A stretch of DNA of 64,000 nt, taken from NCBI RefSeq assembly GCF_019973615.1, contig NZ_AP024238.1:186001-250000 (forward strand). The letters are read 5' to 3'. Both the position numbers and the translations under genes were made by a program. This DNA comes from Rhodoferax lithotrophicus (GTDB lineage Bacteria; Pseudomonadota; Gammaproteobacteria; Burkholderiales; Burkholderiaceae_C). Shown here piece after piece: positions 52,712-62,837 of this stretch (position 1 is its first letter; every line of letters starts with the position of its first letter). The notes under the pieces are model-generated. The model was not told the origin of the DNA and made no database searches. It was given only the letters and a program-made list of their open reading frames with translations.

Positions 52712-54136
52712 ATGAATGCACCCCATACCGCACCCCATTTGTTACCCGAAGTTCACACCCGCGCTGTGCCAGCAGCCTTGCTGGAGGCGCTGCAAGCGCG
52801 TTTTTGTGCCCAGTTTTCCAGCGCACTGGTGGTGCGCGAACAGCATGGCCGCGACGAATCCGCCTTCACTGTGCCACCGCCTGCGGCCGTGGTGTTTGCC
52901 CAAAACACGCAGGACGTGAGTGACGCGGTGAAGCTGGCCGCACAGTACAAGGTGCCAGTGATCCCGTTTGGCGTGGGCTCCTCGCTGGAAGGTCATTTGC
53001 TGGCGGTGCAAGGCGGTATCAGCCTGGATGTGAGCCGAATGAACCAGGTGCTGGCCATCAACGCTGAAGACCTCACCGTGACGGTGCAACCCGGCGTGAC
53101 CCGCACCCAGCTCAACGCGGCGGTCAAATCCACCGGCCTGTTTTTCCCGATTGACCCCGGTGCCGATGCCACGATTGGTGGCATGAGTGCCACCCGCGCC
53201 AGCGGCACCAACGCCGTGCGCTACGGCACCATGCGCGAAAACGTGCTGGCGCTGGAGGTGGTCACCGCCAGCGGCGAGGTCATCCGCACCGGCACCCGCG
53301 CCAAAAAATCCAGTGCGGGCTACGACCTGACGCGCCTGATGGTCGGCAGCGAAGGCACGCTGGGCATCATGACTGAGATCACCGTCAAACTTTACCCACT
53401 GCCCGAGAGCGTGATGGCCGCCACCGTCAGCTTTGACAGCCTGGCCGACGCGGTCAACACCACCATCCAGATCATCCAGATGGGTGTGCCGATTGCCCGC
53501 TGCGAGCTGCTCGATGCCAACACCATCCGTATGGTCAACGCCCATTCCAAACTCAGCCTGCGCGAAGGGGCCATGCTGCTGATGGAGTTCCACGGCTCCC
53601 CCGCCGGGGTGCAAGAGCAGGTGGAAACCGTGCAGGCGATTGCCGCCGAGTTTGGCGGCCAGACTTTTGAGTGGGCCAGCACCCCCGAGGAGCGTACCCG
53701 GCTGTGGACAGCGCGGCACAATGCCTACTTTGCCGGCATCCAGTCGCGCCCCGGCTGCAAAGCCATCACCACCGACACCTGTGTGCCGATCTCGCACCTG
53801 GCCGATGCACTGCTGGACTCGGTCACCGAAGCCCAGGCCAGTGGTCTGACCTACTTTCTGGTCGGCCATGTGGGCGACGGCAACTTTCACGTGGGCTACC
53901 TGATTGACCCCGACAAACCTGAAGAGCGCGTGCTGGCCGAGAAGTTGAACCACCAGCTGGTGCACCGCGCCCTTAAGCTGGGTGGCACCTGCACCGGCGA
54001 ACACGGTGTGGGCCTGCACAAGATGGACTTCCTGGTCACTGAAACCGGCGCGGGTGCGGTGAGCATGATGCGGGTCATCAAACAGGCGCTCGACCCGGAC
54101 AATATCCTGAATCCGGGGAAGATATTCAAGCTATGA
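52712..54136 (+). CDS. FAD-linked D-lactate/glycolate-type dehydrogenase
   Basis: A 474-residue flavoprotein of the GlcD/Dld family. The FAD (PCMH) domain covers about residues 50-230, with VIPFGVGSSLEGHLLAVQGGISLD and GADATIGGMSATRASGTNAVRYGTM, and the C-terminal substrate domain ends EHGVGLHKMDFL and ILNPGKIFKL. It oxidises a D-2-hydroxy acid and passes electrons to the respiratory chain. Substrate is likely D-lactate or glycolate. Starts at ATG 52712 with GGAG upstream. Confidence 0.9.
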   Translation: MNAPHTAPHLLPEVHTRAVPAALLEALQARFCAQFSSALVVREQHGRDESAFTVPPPAAVVFAQNTQDVSDAVKLAAQYKVPVIPFGVGSSLEGHLLAVQGGISLDVSRMNQVLAINAEDLTVTVQPGVTRTQLNAAVKSTGLFFPIDPGADATIGGMSATRASGTNAVRYGTMRENVLALEVVTASGEVIRTGTRAKKSSAGYDLTRLMVGSEGTLGIMTEITVKLYPLPESVMAATVSFDSLADAVNTTIQIIQMGVPIARCELLDANTIRMVNAHSKLSLREGAMLLMEFHGSPAGVQEQVETVQAIAAEFGGQTFEWASTPEERTRLWTARHNAYFAGIQSRPGCKAITTDTCVPISHLADALLDSVTEAQASGLTYFLVGHVGDGNFHVGYLIDPDKPEERVLAEKLNHQLVHRALKLGGTCTGEHGVGLHKMDFLVTETGAGAVSMMRVIKQALDPDNILNPGKIFKL

Positions 54137-54138
54137 AA

Positions 54139-54188
54139 TTTGTAGCTTCTTGCGCTTGATAGATAAGCGCTAGAGGCTGATTTCATTC
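54139..54188 (+). repeat. Dispersed palindromic repeat, copy 9 (closest to consensus)
   Basis: AGCTTCTTGCGCTT, spacer GATAGAT, then AAGCGCTAGAGGCT: a 14-base arm on each side with only two mismatches. It starts two bases after the stop of the dehydrogenase gene. Confidence 0.9.
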
Positions 54189-54248
54189 ATACATTTAACG
54201 CGTAGAGCCCACACCTATGGCACGCCAGCGTGCTGGAGAGCCCTGACC

Positions 54249-55217
54249 ATGCCAAACAACTGGAACACGCTGCGCACGCAGATCGAGAAAATCACCAAGT
54301 CTTTTCCCAAAGAGGCCATCGCCTTCGCCAATATGCACCGCGAAGAGCTTGCGCCACACCTGATTGAGGTGTTGGCCCAGGTGGCGGCAGACCCGTCAAG
54401 CATGGACGATCCTGACGACGTTTTGCATCAATACGCCTTGCACCTGCTGGCGGCCTGGGCCGACCAGCGGGCCTACGCGCCGATGGTGGCGCTGGGCCAC
54501 CACGATGAAGAGACGCTGGATGTGTTGCTGGGCGACACGCTCACCGAGACTTATGGCCGCTGCCTGGCGACCGTCTGTGATGGCGATCTGGCACCCCTGA
54601 AGGCCTTGTTTCAAGACACCAAGGCCTCCCATTGGGCACGCCTGGCTGCCCTGGAGGCGATGGTGATGCGGGTGATGGAGGGCGACGACTCGCGTGACGC
54701 GCTGGTGCAGTATCTGTCTGAGCGGGGTGATCTGGAGGCCAAGCGCCTGCGCAAACCTGGCAAGGTGGTGGATGACCTGGAAGTGATTGATGCCATAGTG
54801 AGTGCCGCCTGTGAACTGGTGGCAGTGGAAATGAATGAGCGCATCCAGAGCTGGTTTGACGATGGTTTGCTGGAAGTCATGTTCGCTGACAAGGCCTGGG
54901 TGGCGGAGTGTATGGCCAGGAGTTTCGAGTCAGAACGGCAAACCATGCTGCAAGGTGGCAGAGGCTATGTGCGAGATGCCGAGGCCGAAATGGGCTGGTG
55001 GGCCTGCTTCCACGAAGAGCGCCCGAGGGCTCCACAGCCCCTGTACCCCTTGTCGAAACCGCAGAAGGATTTTTCAGGCGATCCTGGAGATGACTGGCCC
55101 ATTGAGGCCGGACAAACCGGCGAGCCGATGGTGCGCACCACCCCCAAAGTCGGCAGAAACGACCCTTGCCCCTGCGGCAGCGGCAAAAAGTACAAGAAGT
55201 GTTGTGGGGCGAGTTGA
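54249..55217 (+). CDS. DUF1186 protein with C-terminal SEC-C motif
   Basis: A 322-residue soluble protein. The helical body (about residues 1-270) matches DUF1186, and the end is a SEC-C zinc motif, [14 protein letters not shown] (about 306-319), as in SecA. Function unknown; SEC-C motifs usually mediate protein or ribosome contact. The ATG at 54249 has weak upstream signal. The next gene begins 35 bases later. Confidence 0.85.
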   Translation: MPNNWNTLRTQIEKITKSFPKEAIAFANMHREELAPHLIEVLAQVAADPSSMDDPDDVLHQYALHLLAAWADQRAYAPMVALGHHDEETLDVLLGDTLTETYGRCLATVCDGDLAPLKALFQDTKASHWARLAALEAMVMRVMEGDDSRDALVQYLSERGDLEAKRLRKPGKVVDDLEVIDAIVSAACELVAVEMNERIQSWFDDGLLEVMFADKAWVAECMARSFESERQTMLQGGRGYVRDAEAEMGWWACFHEERPRAPQPLYPLSKPQKDFSGDPGDDWPIEAGQTGEPMVRTTPKVGRNDPCPCGSGKKYKKCCGAS

Positions 55218-55252
55218 GCGGCTCAGACCATCCATACAGGGTGCGCAAACCC

Positions 55253-56875
55253 ATGAATTTCATGCACAAAGTCTTGATATTTTTAGCACTCTTGTGGGCA
55301 GTTTCGATGCCAGCGCGTTGCGCAACATGGGAGGAAACCGATGGCAGGTATTTCGAGCAAGGTGATCTTGCTGCGGTGAAGCGGCTTCTTGCCAAGGAAA
55401 ATTACTCGGGGGATCTTCTCATCCAAGCGTTCGAGACGGCGGCCATGTCTGGCCACATGGACCTCGTACAGTATCTTGACAAGCGGGGGTGGTTGGAAAT
55501 TTGTCGCCATGACAAGCGTTGTGATCCGGTTCTGTACGCGGTCATCGGCAAAAAGTTTCCCAAGATGGTCGCGTATTTGCTGTCACGCGGTTTTTCGCCC
55601 ACAAGATCGGCACTTTTTTCGGCATCAGCGACCGTGACACCGGATGACGAAACGCTTGCCAGCAGCCTGGAAGCGGTCAAAATTCTCTGCGAACAGGGAG
55701 CCAACCCCGCTGAACGAGACGGCCCCACGGTGCTGGAAGAATTGGAGAAACGAATCACCGCGCAAAGCATGGACCTGGGAACCCCCTTGCGAAGTGCAAG
55801 GGGTACTGCCGCAGAAATACAGGTTGCGGAGTTTTTCAAGAAAGGAGCATGCAAGAAGGGTGCTGCAGCCGCTACCGATTTTGAGGACTATCGCGCACTT
55901 GTTCGAGCCATGCGACAGGGTTCAATCAGCACAGAAGGGGTAACCACACTTGACACGAAGCGCTTTCAGCCGCAGGTCGAAAGGTATTTGCTGTATGAAG
56001 CCATCGTTTCAGGAAGGCTGGATTTTCTGACAGACCTCAAGCGCCGTGGCTGGTTTTCGCGTTGCCGTGAAAACGCCAGTTGCCGTCCTCTTGATGTCGC
56101 CGCCGAGGTCGGGGCAGATCTGCAGATACTCCAATTTCTGGCTTCCGAGGGGTTTGAGATTGACGGCCGCAATGCCTCTGGAGGCAGCCCGCTGATGTAC
56201 GCAACACTCCATGCGCATGCAGATGCCGTCAAGTTCCTTTGCGAGCACGGTGCTGACTACCGCAAGCCGGTCAAGCTGGAGATCTACGAAAGGTCCATCA
56301 TCAGTATCCTGCGGCGCTCGTATAGCAGCGCATGGTGTGGCTCGGTCATTTTTGGGGCCTACACAAAGCCCGTTCAGGACGCGGCCAGAATGCGGTGCGA
56401 AGGAGAAGGGGGTGTGCTGGGCGACTCACAAAGCAGCATAGCCCTGCCTGAATGTATGCCGGGCTCTGCATGTATGTCGATCCCGTTCTCGCCCAAGGGG
56501 CCGCAGGGGGAACCCCGGGAATTGAAGACACTGGCGGAAATGTTCCAGTACTTCAAGAGCGGTGCCTGCAAGCCCGCTCAAAGTGCGCCTGCGTGCACGT
56601 CTGATGTCGCCACCAAAGCGGTACTGATGGGCGACAACGTGCATCTTCGTGCCGAGCCCAGTATGAGCAGTGCCAAGGCGGGAACCTTGCCGTTTGGCAC
56701 GGTTGTCGATGTGCTTGACCCCTCGCGGGCCTGCGAATCACTCTCCGCGAAGGCGGGGCGGTGGATCAAGGTCAAGGTTCTGGCCTATCCGACCTCTTCA
56801 CAACTGGAGCAGCCGCTTATTGAGGGATGGGTGTTCGATGCGTATGTCGACTATTTCCCATCCTTCGAACCGTGA
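55253..56875 (+). CDS. Secreted ankyrin-repeat protein with C-terminal SH3-like domain
   Basis: A 540-residue protein. A signal peptide (FMHKVLIFLALLWAVSMPARC) leads to ankyrin-like repeats in two blocks (about residues 30-130, HMDLVQYLDKRGW; and about 230-340, HADAVKFLCEHGADYRK), then a bacterial SH3-like region (about 455-540, MGDNVHLRAEPSMSSAKAG). Base composition appears lower in GC than the flanks, suggesting transfer. The start at ATG 55253 is preferred since it begins the signal peptide; no strong ribosome-binding site is seen. Likely envelope or secreted; role unknown. Confidence 0.78.
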   Translation: MNFMHKVLIFLALLWAVSMPARCATWEETDGRYFEQGDLAAVKRLLAKENYSGDLLIQAFETAAMSGHMDLVQYLDKRGWLEICRHDKRCDPVLYAVIGKKFPKMVAYLLSRGFSPTRSALFSASATVTPDDETLASSLEAVKILCEQGANPAERDGPTVLEELEKRITAQSMDLGTPLRSARGTAAEIQVAEFFKKGACKKGAAAATDFEDYRALVRAMRQGSISTEGVTTLDTKRFQPQVERYLLYEAIVSGRLDFLTDLKRRGWFSRCRENASCRPLDVAAEVGADLQILQFLASEGFEIDGRNASGGSPLMYATLHAHADAVKFLCEHGADYRKPVKLEIYERSIISILRRSYSSAWCGSVIFGAYTKPVQDAARMRCEGEGGVLGDSQSSIALPECMPGSACMSIPFSPKGPQGEPRELKTLAEMFQYFKSGACKPAQSAPACTSDVATKAVLMGDNVHLRAEPSMSSAKAGTLPFGTVVDVLDPSRACESLSAKAGRWIKVKVLAYPTSSQLEQPLIEGWVFDAYVDYFPSFEP

Positions 56876-56953
56876 TGCCATTGCCCGGCTGCCTGCCAGA
56901 CGCTTGCGTCAGCCAATGGTGAGTGCGTGCTGAATATGAATGCGCTATCAATT

Positions 56954-56999
56954 AAATAGCTGTTTGCGCTTGATGAATAAGCACCAGAGGCCAAAAAGG
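56954..56999 (+). repeat. Dispersed palindromic repeat, copy 10, hit by an IS element
   Basis: AAATAGCTGTTTGCGCTTG, then ATAAGCACCAGAGGCC. The IS1595-family element inserted directly behind its right arm; the sequence resumes at 58052 on the far side of the duplicated 8 bases. Confidence 0.87.
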
Positions 57000-58043
57000 G
57001 GCTATGTCTGAATTAGCTGTTGAAAGATATGTGAGTTCAGCCTAAAGTGAAGGAGAAGAGTAGTCATGGAGGAGCAGCATGAACCCTAGCGACTTTGCCA
57101 AACTTCTCAGTCAGCTGGAATCTCTGAGCACCAAGCAGCTGGCAAGGATACGAGAAACCCTCAAAGGGCTTCCCCATACGTCAGGTGCAGCCATTGCTGG
57201 CGTACTTCAGGGCCCCAATGTGTGCCCCAACTGTCAGGCCCCAGCCGAACAACTACGACCTTGGGGACACAGCCATGGGCTGCCACGCATGCGCTGCCAG
57301 GCCTGCGGCAAAACCTGCAATGCGCTCACCGGCACGCCCTTGGCGCACTTGCGCAAACGCGAACAATGGCTTGGCTATGCGCAGGCATTGATTGAGGGCG
57401 TGAGCGTGCGCCAGGCCGCCCAATGCTGCAGCGTGGATAAAAACACCGCATTTCTCTGGCGGCATCGCTTTCTGCAGGCCGCTGCCACACATCGCCCCGC
57501 GCATGAAGGCGGAATTGTCGAGGCTGATGAGACCTTCTTTCTGGAGTCCTTCAAAGGGCAACGCAAGCTGCCCCGGTGCGCACGCAAACGTGCTGGGGTG
57601 GGTGCTGCGTGGGAGCACATTGCCGTATTGGTAGTACGTGATCGCAGCGGACAAACAGCTGATTTCCGGCTACAAAAAATCGACGCATCCCATATCACCG
57701 ACGTGCTTGGCCCCTTGGTGGACAAGGATGCCATCCTGTGTACGGATGGTGCGCGGGTTTATCAAAAGGTTGCTCGCAATATGGGCCTGACCCATCGCGC
57801 CATCAATGTTCACAAGGGCATACACGTCATTGAGGGGGCTTTCCATATCCAAAATGTCAACGCTTATGACAGTCGCCTCAAGCAGTGGATGAAACGCTTT
57901 CACGGGGTGGCTACCAAGTATCTAGAAAACTATCTTGGCTGGCGGCGCATGTTGGAGCGCTACCGCCAAAGCATCTCTCCAGCCATTTGTCTGAGTGAGG
58001 CTATGGGGAGATTCCAATTGCAACAGCTAATTCAGACATAGCC
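57000..58043 (+). mobile_element. Complete IS1595-family insertion sequence, 1044 bp
   Basis: Perfect terminal inverted repeats of 23-24 bases: left 56999/57000-57022 starting GGCTATGTCTGAATTAGC, right 58021-58043/58044. Flanking 8-base direct repeats CAAAAAGG at 56992-56999 and 58044-58051 are the target duplication expected of IS1595. It carries a single transposase gene and looks intact and fairly recent. The transposase stop codon is inside the right repeat. Confidence 0.93.
57079..58041 (+). CDS. IS1595-family transposase
   Basis: A 320-residue transposase of the ISXO2-like DDE type. An N-terminal zinc-ribbon has CPNC and CQAC (residues 49-75), then a helix-turn-helix (GVSVRQAAQCCSVDKNTAFLWRHR), and the catalytic core with EADETFF (first Asp), ILCTDGARVYQ (second Asp) and NVNAYDSRLKQW. 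The start at 57079 has GGAGGAG upstream. Length and motifs are normal for an active element. Confidence 0.93.
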   Translation: MNPSDFAKLLSQLESLSTKQLARIRETLKGLPHTSGAAIAGVLQGPNVCPNCQAPAEQLRPWGHSHGLPRMRCQACGKTCNALTGTPLAHLRKREQWLGYAQALIEGVSVRQAAQCCSVDKNTAFLWRHRFLQAAATHRPAHEGGIVEADETFFLESFKGQRKLPRCARKRAGVGAAWEHIAVLVVRDRSGQTADFRLQKIDASHITDVLGPLVDKDAILCTDGARVYQKVARNMGLTHRAINVHKGIHVIEGAFHIQNVNAYDSRLKQWMKRFHGVATKYLENYLGWRRMLERYRQSISPAICLSEAMGRFQLQQLIQT

Positions 58044-58072
58044 CAAAAAGGCTTGAAAAAAGCTTGTAAAAA

Positions 58073-58351
58073 TCAGTGCAACCCTGTCCCAGGCGATTTC
58101 AGCGCTTCCATCAAGGCATCTGGCGCACCACCGGCGGCGAGGTGGCTTTTGTACCAGACGGTCAGGATCGATGTGACCACCGGGCCGGGGTTCTGGCAGA
58201 CTTTGTCAAAGTCCAGCCCGTTGATCTTGCAAATCAGTTGCACCAGATCCATGTCCAGATCAATGGCATCTGAGGCGCAACGGCGCAGTTTCAGGTCGGC
58301 AAAAACATAGCCTTCAGGCAGTTTGAGGGTCAGGAGTGAATCGGTTGGCAT
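58073..58351 (-). CDS. Hypothetical protein
   Basis: A 92-residue soluble protein not recognised. It has no signal peptide or cysteine cluster; it reads as a compact fold (LPEGYVFADLKLRRCASDAIDLDMDLVQLI). It ends 21 bases from the IS target site and points away from the M48 fragment. The coding potential is plausible but support is weak, with no clear ribosome-binding site. Confidence 0.55.
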   Translation of the reverse strand: MPTDSLLTLKLPEGYVFADLKLRRCASDAIDLDMDLVQLICKINGLDFDKVCQNPGPVVTSILTVWYKSHLAAGGAPDALMEALKSPGTGLH

Positions 58352-58460
58352 CAGTGCATGGGAAGGGGTTGACTCGGTAGCGGCTGATTGTCGCCAAACC
58401 TTTGGGCCTTGATCGCCCAGCGGCCCAACGGTTTTTCATGTTTCGCTCAAACTCGCACGC

Positions 58461-59141
58461 TTATTTGCAGCTTGGGGGCAGGGCGGTGGGCTTCATGCCC
58501 TCACCGGCTGCGCATTTCCACGTCACGCCACCGGGTGCTTGCGGTGCGCTTTCGGGGGTCATGAGCAGTGTTCCAAATGGCGTGTGCACACTCACCACCA
58601 TGTTTTGGGCGTTGAGGGTCATCGGGCTACCGTCAGGCAGTTTGGAGTCCAGTCCGACCTCTTCAAGCGATTCCGGGATTTTTTGCTGTTTGGCGTAGGC
58701 ATCGGTCAAGGTGGTGCGGGCCAAGGCCCCTTTCTGCCAGATCTGGCTGATGGTGGCGCGCTGGGTGAAGTCCTGGTAGGCTGGCAAGGCCACGGCGGCC
58801 AGGATGCCAATGGTGGCCACAATGATCATCAGCCCGGCGGCCCCGCCACCCGCACGTCCACCAAACGGCACAAAAAAAGCCAGCACATAGGCCAAAGCAT
58901 GGCGTCCGGGCAGCGGGCGGTTTGGCCCCATCGTCAGGGCCACGCGCTTGATGAGCCAGGGGTAGCCACCAATGAGTTCGTGGAAAGAGGCCAGAAACCC
59001 CAGGTTTTTGCCCAGTTGCTTGCTGTAAGCCCGCAAGTCGGTCGAGCGCCAGCGCTGGGCACCGGCTGCCAGCACCAGCAGGGCACGCGCCGCCACTTCC
59101 GGGCTGGGGCAGCAAAACGTGCCATGACGGTCACACGAATA
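58461..59141 (-). pseudogene. M48 metallopeptidase C-terminal part, with pilin-like segment, cut by Tn3-family transposon
   Basis: The frame is open from the transposon edge at 59141 to the stop at 58461. It begins YSCDRHGTFCCPSPEVAARAL, which matches the region after the HEXXH helix of M48 peptidases (the CDRHG block). It later contains IVATIGILAAVALPAYQDF, the hydrophobic N-helix of type IV pilins, in mid-protein. The catalytic N-terminus lies on the far side of the transposon, outside the window. An internal GTG at 59096 could start a shorter product of 211 residues, but this would lack the protease core. Confidence 0.78.
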
Positions 59142-59179
59142 GGGGTCGTCTCAGAAAACGGAAAATAAAGCACGCTAAG
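59142..59179. repeat. 38-bp terminal inverted repeat of the Tn3-family element
   Basis: Ends at the tnpA stop, with the stop codon itself inside the repeat (59175-59177), as in other members of this group. The sequence outside it (59137-59141, GAATA) is the last codons of the interrupted M48 gene. Confidence 0.92.
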
Positions 59180-62147
59180 CCGGTGGCAGCGGTCGCAATG
59201 GCCTGAACTTCCCCGCACCGACCTTGGCACTGCTGCGCCATAGGTAATCGCCGGTCAGGTTGATATGCTCCCACCCCAGCGGTGACAGATATTGCAGCAA
59301 CGTGTCGTCCAGCGCCTTGCCGTGGGCACGCAAAGCACTGGTGGCACGCTCCAGATAGACCGTGTTCCACAACACGATGGCCGCCGTCACCAGATTGAGG
59401 CCGCTGGCCCGGTAGCGCTGCTGCTCAAAACTGCGGTCGCGGATTTCACCCAATCGGTAGAAGAAGACCGCCCTGGCCAGCGCGTTGCGCGCCTCGCCCT
59501 TATTCAGCCCCGCATGGACGCGGCGGCGCAGCTCCACGCTTTGCAGCCAATCCAGAATGAACAGCGTGCGCTCGATGCGCCCCAGCTCGCGCAGGGCGAC
59601 GGCCAAGCCGTTTTGGCGCGGATAGCTGCCGAGCTTGCGCAGCATCAGCGAGGCCGTCACCGTGCCCTGCTTGATCGAAGTGGCCAGCCGTAGGATTTCA
59701 TCCCAATGAGCGCGAATAGCCTTGATGTTCAGCCTGTCGCTGCTAATCATCGGCTTGAGTGCATCGTAGGCAGTATCGCCCTTGGGAATGAACAGCTTGG
59801 TGTCGCCCAGGTCGCGGATGCGCGGCGCGAACCGGAATCCCAGAAAGTGCATCAGGCCGAACACATGATCGGTGAAGCCCGCCGTGTCGGTGTAGTGTTC
59901 CTCGATACGCAAGTCAGACTCGTGGTACAGCAGGCCATCGAGCACATAGGTCGAGTCGCGCAAGCCGACGTTGACCACCTTGGCGCTGAAGGGCGCGTAT
60001 TGGTCGGAGATATGGGTATAGAACGTCCGCCCAGGGCTACTTCCATACTTCGGATTGATATGCCCGGTGCTCTCTGCCTTGCTGCCGGTTCGGAAGTTCT
60101 GGCCGTCCGACGATGACGTGGTGCCGTCGCCCCAGTTTCCGGCGAAGGGTTGTCGAAACTGTGCGTTCACCAGCTCGGCCAGCGCCGTCGAATAGGTTTC
60201 GTCGCGAACGTGCCAGGCTTGCAGCCAAGACAGCTTGGCGTAGGTGGTGCCAGGGCAGGACTCGGCCATCTTGGTGAGCCCAAGATTGATACCATCAGCC
60301 AGAATCGTCGTCATCAGCAAGGTTTTGTCCTTGGCCGTGTCGCCGGTCTTCAGGTGTGTGAAGTGGCGCGTGAAGCCCGTCCATTCATCGACCTCCATCA
60401 GCAACTCGGTGATCTTGAGGTGCGGCAGCAACATCGCCGACTGGTCAATCAAGGCTTGCGCGGCGTCTGGCACCGCTGCGTCCAGCGGCGTGATCTTCAG
60501 GCCCGATGCAGTGGTGATGATGGCATCCGGTAAGTCGTTGGTCGCCGCCATGCGGTTGACTGTGGCGAGTTGCGCCTCCAATAATTCCAGTCGGTCATGC
60601 AGATATTGGTCGCAGTCGGTGGCCACGGCCAGTGGCAATTCGCTGGCCAGCTTCAGGGTGGCGAACTTCTCGATCGGCACCAGGTATTCGTCGAAGTCCT
60701 TGAACTGGCGCGAACCCTGCACCCAAACATCACCAGAGCGCAGTGCGTTCTTCAGCTCCGACAGGGCGCATAACTCGTAGTAACGCCGGTCAATACCCTC
60801 GTCGGTCAGAACCAGCTTTGCCCAGCGCGGCTTGATGAATGCGGTTGGCGCATCGGCGGGCACCTTGCGCGCGCTGTCGCTGTTCATGCCGCGCAGCACG
60901 TCGATGGCATCGAGCACACCCTTGGCGGTGGGCGCGGCGCGCAGTTTGAGCACGTCCAGGAACTGCGGCGCATAGCGGCGCAGCGTGGCGTAACTCTCGC
61001 CGATATGGTGCAGGAAATCAAAATCGGCAGGCCGCGCCAGCGTTTGCGCCTCGGTGACGCTGGCGGCGAAGGTGTCCCACGGCATGACCGCTTCGATGGC
61101 GGCGAACGGATCGCCGCCGCTTTGTTTGGCTTCAATCAGCGCCTGACCGATGCGCCCATACATCCGCACCTTGTCGTTGATCGCCTTGCCGGAAGCCTGG
61201 AACTGCTGTTGATGCTTGTTCTTGGCCGCATTGAACAGCTTGCCGATGATGCGGTCGTGAAGGTCGATGATTTCATCAGTGACGGTGGCCATGCCCTCGA
61301 TGGCCAGTGCTACCAAGGTGGCGTAACGCCGCTGCGACTCGAACTTGGCCAGGTCGGCGGGCGTCATCTGGCCGCCCTCGCGGGCGATCTTGAGCAAGCG
61401 GTTTTGGTGTACCTGCCGTTCGATGCCAGCAGGTAGGTCAAGCGCCTGCCAGGCTTTGAGGCGTTCGATGTGTTCAAGCATGTGGCGCGAGTTCGGCTTG
61501 GCGGGCGATTGGCGCAGCCACGCTAGCCACGTCATTTTGCTACCATCCTTGCGCTTGAGCAGTTCGTCCAGGCGCTGGCGATGGACAGGTATCAAGGAAT
61601 CGGCCAATGCCGCATGGATGCTCCGGTTGGCACGGGTAATGGCCTCGGCGCTTGCGCGCTCGATGGCATTCATGGCGGGTAGGATGATGCTCTGCCGCCG
61701 CAGGTTTTCAACAAGGGTGCTGGCCAGCACAATGCCTTTGTCTGTTTGCAAGGCCAGTTCGGTCAATGTATGCACGGCTTGCCGGTAGTGACTCATGGTG
61801 AAGGGCTTGAATCCAAACACCGTTTGCAGCTCGACCAAGTGCTCCCGCCGTGTCTGCTCGCGCTGGCCGTAATCGTTCCAGCTTTCCACCGGCACCTTGA
61901 GTTGTGCGGCCACCATGCGCAGCAGGGGCGGAAATGGAGGTTCATCGACGCCCAAGAAGATGCCAGGGAATCGCAAGTAGCAAAGCTGCACGGCGAAGCC
62001 CAATCGATTCGCGGCGCCGCGACGCTGACGGATCACCGACAGGTCGGTTTCGTTGAACGTGTAGTGCCGTATCAGTTCGTCTTTGGCATCTGGCAGTGCC
62101 AGCAGACTTTCGCGCTCGGTGGCGGACAGGATTGAGCGGCGTGGCAT
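59175..62147 (-). CDS. tnpA: Tn3-family transposase TnpA
   Basis: A 990-residue Tn3-family transposase, full length, starting [19 protein letters not shown]. The last third has the DDE core with the family blocks [43 protein letters not shown] (read in parts) and [18 protein letters not shown] at the end. It follows tnpR by two bases, the Tn21-type order. It appears intact. Confidence 0.96.
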   Translation of the reverse strand: MPRRSILSATERESLLALPDAKDELIRHYTFNETDLSVIRQRRGAANRLGFAVQLCYLRFPGIFLGVDEPPFPPLLRMVAAQLKVPVESWNDYGQREQTRREHLVELQTVFGFKPFTMSHYRQAVHTLTELALQTDKGIVLASTLVENLRRQSIILPAMNAIERASAEAITRANRSIHAALADSLIPVHRQRLDELLKRKDGSKMTWLAWLRQSPAKPNSRHMLEHIERLKAWQALDLPAGIERQVHQNRLLKIAREGGQMTPADLAKFESQRRYATLVALAIEGMATVTDEIIDLHDRIIGKLFNAAKNKHQQQFQASGKAINDKVRMYGRIGQALIEAKQSGGDPFAAIEAVMPWDTFAASVTEAQTLARPADFDFLHHIGESYATLRRYAPQFLDVLKLRAAPTAKGVLDAIDVLRGMNSDSARKVPADAPTAFIKPRWAKLVLTDEGIDRRYYELCALSELKNALRSGDVWVQGSRQFKDFDEYLVPIEKFATLKLASELPLAVATDCDQYLHDRLELLEAQLATVNRMAATNDLPDAIITTASGLKITPLDAAVPDAAQALIDQSAMLLPHLKITELLMEVDEWTGFTRHFTHLKTGDTAKDKTLLMTTILADGINLGLTKMAESCPGTTYAKLSWLQAWHVRDETYSTALAELVNAQFRQPFAGNWGDGTTSSSDGQNFRTGSKAESTGHINPKYGSSPGRTFYTHISDQYAPFSAKVVNVGLRDSTYVLDGLLYHESDLRIEEHYTDTAGFTDHVFGLMHFLGFRFAPRIRDLGDTKLFIPKGDTAYDALKPMISSDRLNIKAIRAHWDEILRLATSIKQGTVTASLMLRKLGSYPRQNGLAVALRELGRIERTLFILDWLQSVELRRRVHAGLNKGEARNALARAVFFYRLGEIRDRSFEQQRYRASGLNLVTAAIVLWNTVYLERATSALRAHGKALDDTLLQYLSPLGWEHINLTGDYLWRSSAKVGAGKFRPLRPLPPA

Positions 62148-62149
62148 GG

Positions 62150-62707
62150 TCAGTCTTCCCGCAGGTACTGGTACAAGGTTTCGCGGCTGATGCCGAAGTC
62201 ACGGGCCACCAAGGTTTTTTGGTCGCCTGCCGCAACTCGCCGTTTCAACTCGGCAATTTGTTCGCTGTTCAGCGATTTCTTTCGTCCCCGGTAGGCACCG
62301 CGCTGCTTGGCCAGCACGATTCCCTCGCGCTGACGTTCGCGGATCAGGGCGCGCTCGAACTCAGCAAAGGCTCCCATGACCGACAGCATCAGATTGGCCA
62401 TCGGTGAGTCCTCGCCGGTGAACGTCAGCCCTTCTTTGACGAACTCCATGCGCACGCCCCGTTGTGTCAGCCCTTGGACGATGCGGCGCAGGTCATCAAG
62501 GTTGCGTGCCAACCTGTCCATGCTATGCACCACCACGGTGTCGCCCTCGCGGACGAAGGCCAGCAGCCTTTCAAGTTCGGGACGTTGTGTGTCCTTGCCT
62601 GAAGCCTTATCGGTGAATACCTTGCCGACTTCTATTTGTTCCAGTTGTCGATCAGGATTCTGGTCGAAGCTGCTGACGCGGACGTAGCCGATACGTTGAC
62701 CTTGCAA
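62150..62707 (-). CDS. tnpR: Tn3-family serine resolvase TnpR
   Basis: A 185-residue resolvase with the catalytic serine region [17 protein letters not shown], the conserved [16 protein letters not shown] and [20 protein letters not shown], and a C-terminal helix-turn-helix ending [12 protein letters not shown] at 62707 is the likely start, with GGAGG five bases upstream; this gives the usual 185 residues. A longer frame adds 25 unrelated residues. Confidence 0.95.
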   Translation of the reverse strand: MQGQRIGYVRVSSFDQNPDRQLEQIEVGKVFTDKASGKDTQRPELERLLAFVREGDTVVVHSMDRLARNLDDLRRIVQGLTQRGVRMEFVKEGLTFTGEDSPMANLMLSVMGAFAEFERALIRERQREGIVLAKQRGAYRGRKKSLNSEQIAELKRRVAAGDQKTLVARDFGISRETLYQYLRED

Positions 62708-62837
62708 GATGCCTCCAAAGGTAAAAATGTCAGGATGAAATCTATTACCCTTGGCTGAATGTGTCAATAAATATAAATTCACACTCTACTCTGACGTTGT
62801 TTGTGCTCAACATCTGACATCAGGTTAGGGCATAGCC
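62708..62837. promoter_or_regulatory. Probable res site of the transposon
   Basis: An AT-rich, roughly 130-base gap between tnpR and the efflux gene. It holds repeated TGTCAG/CTGACA-type half sites (near 62729, 62799 and 62813), as in resolvase binding subsites. Position matches Tn21-type elements. The tnpR promoter also lies here. Confidence 0.6.
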
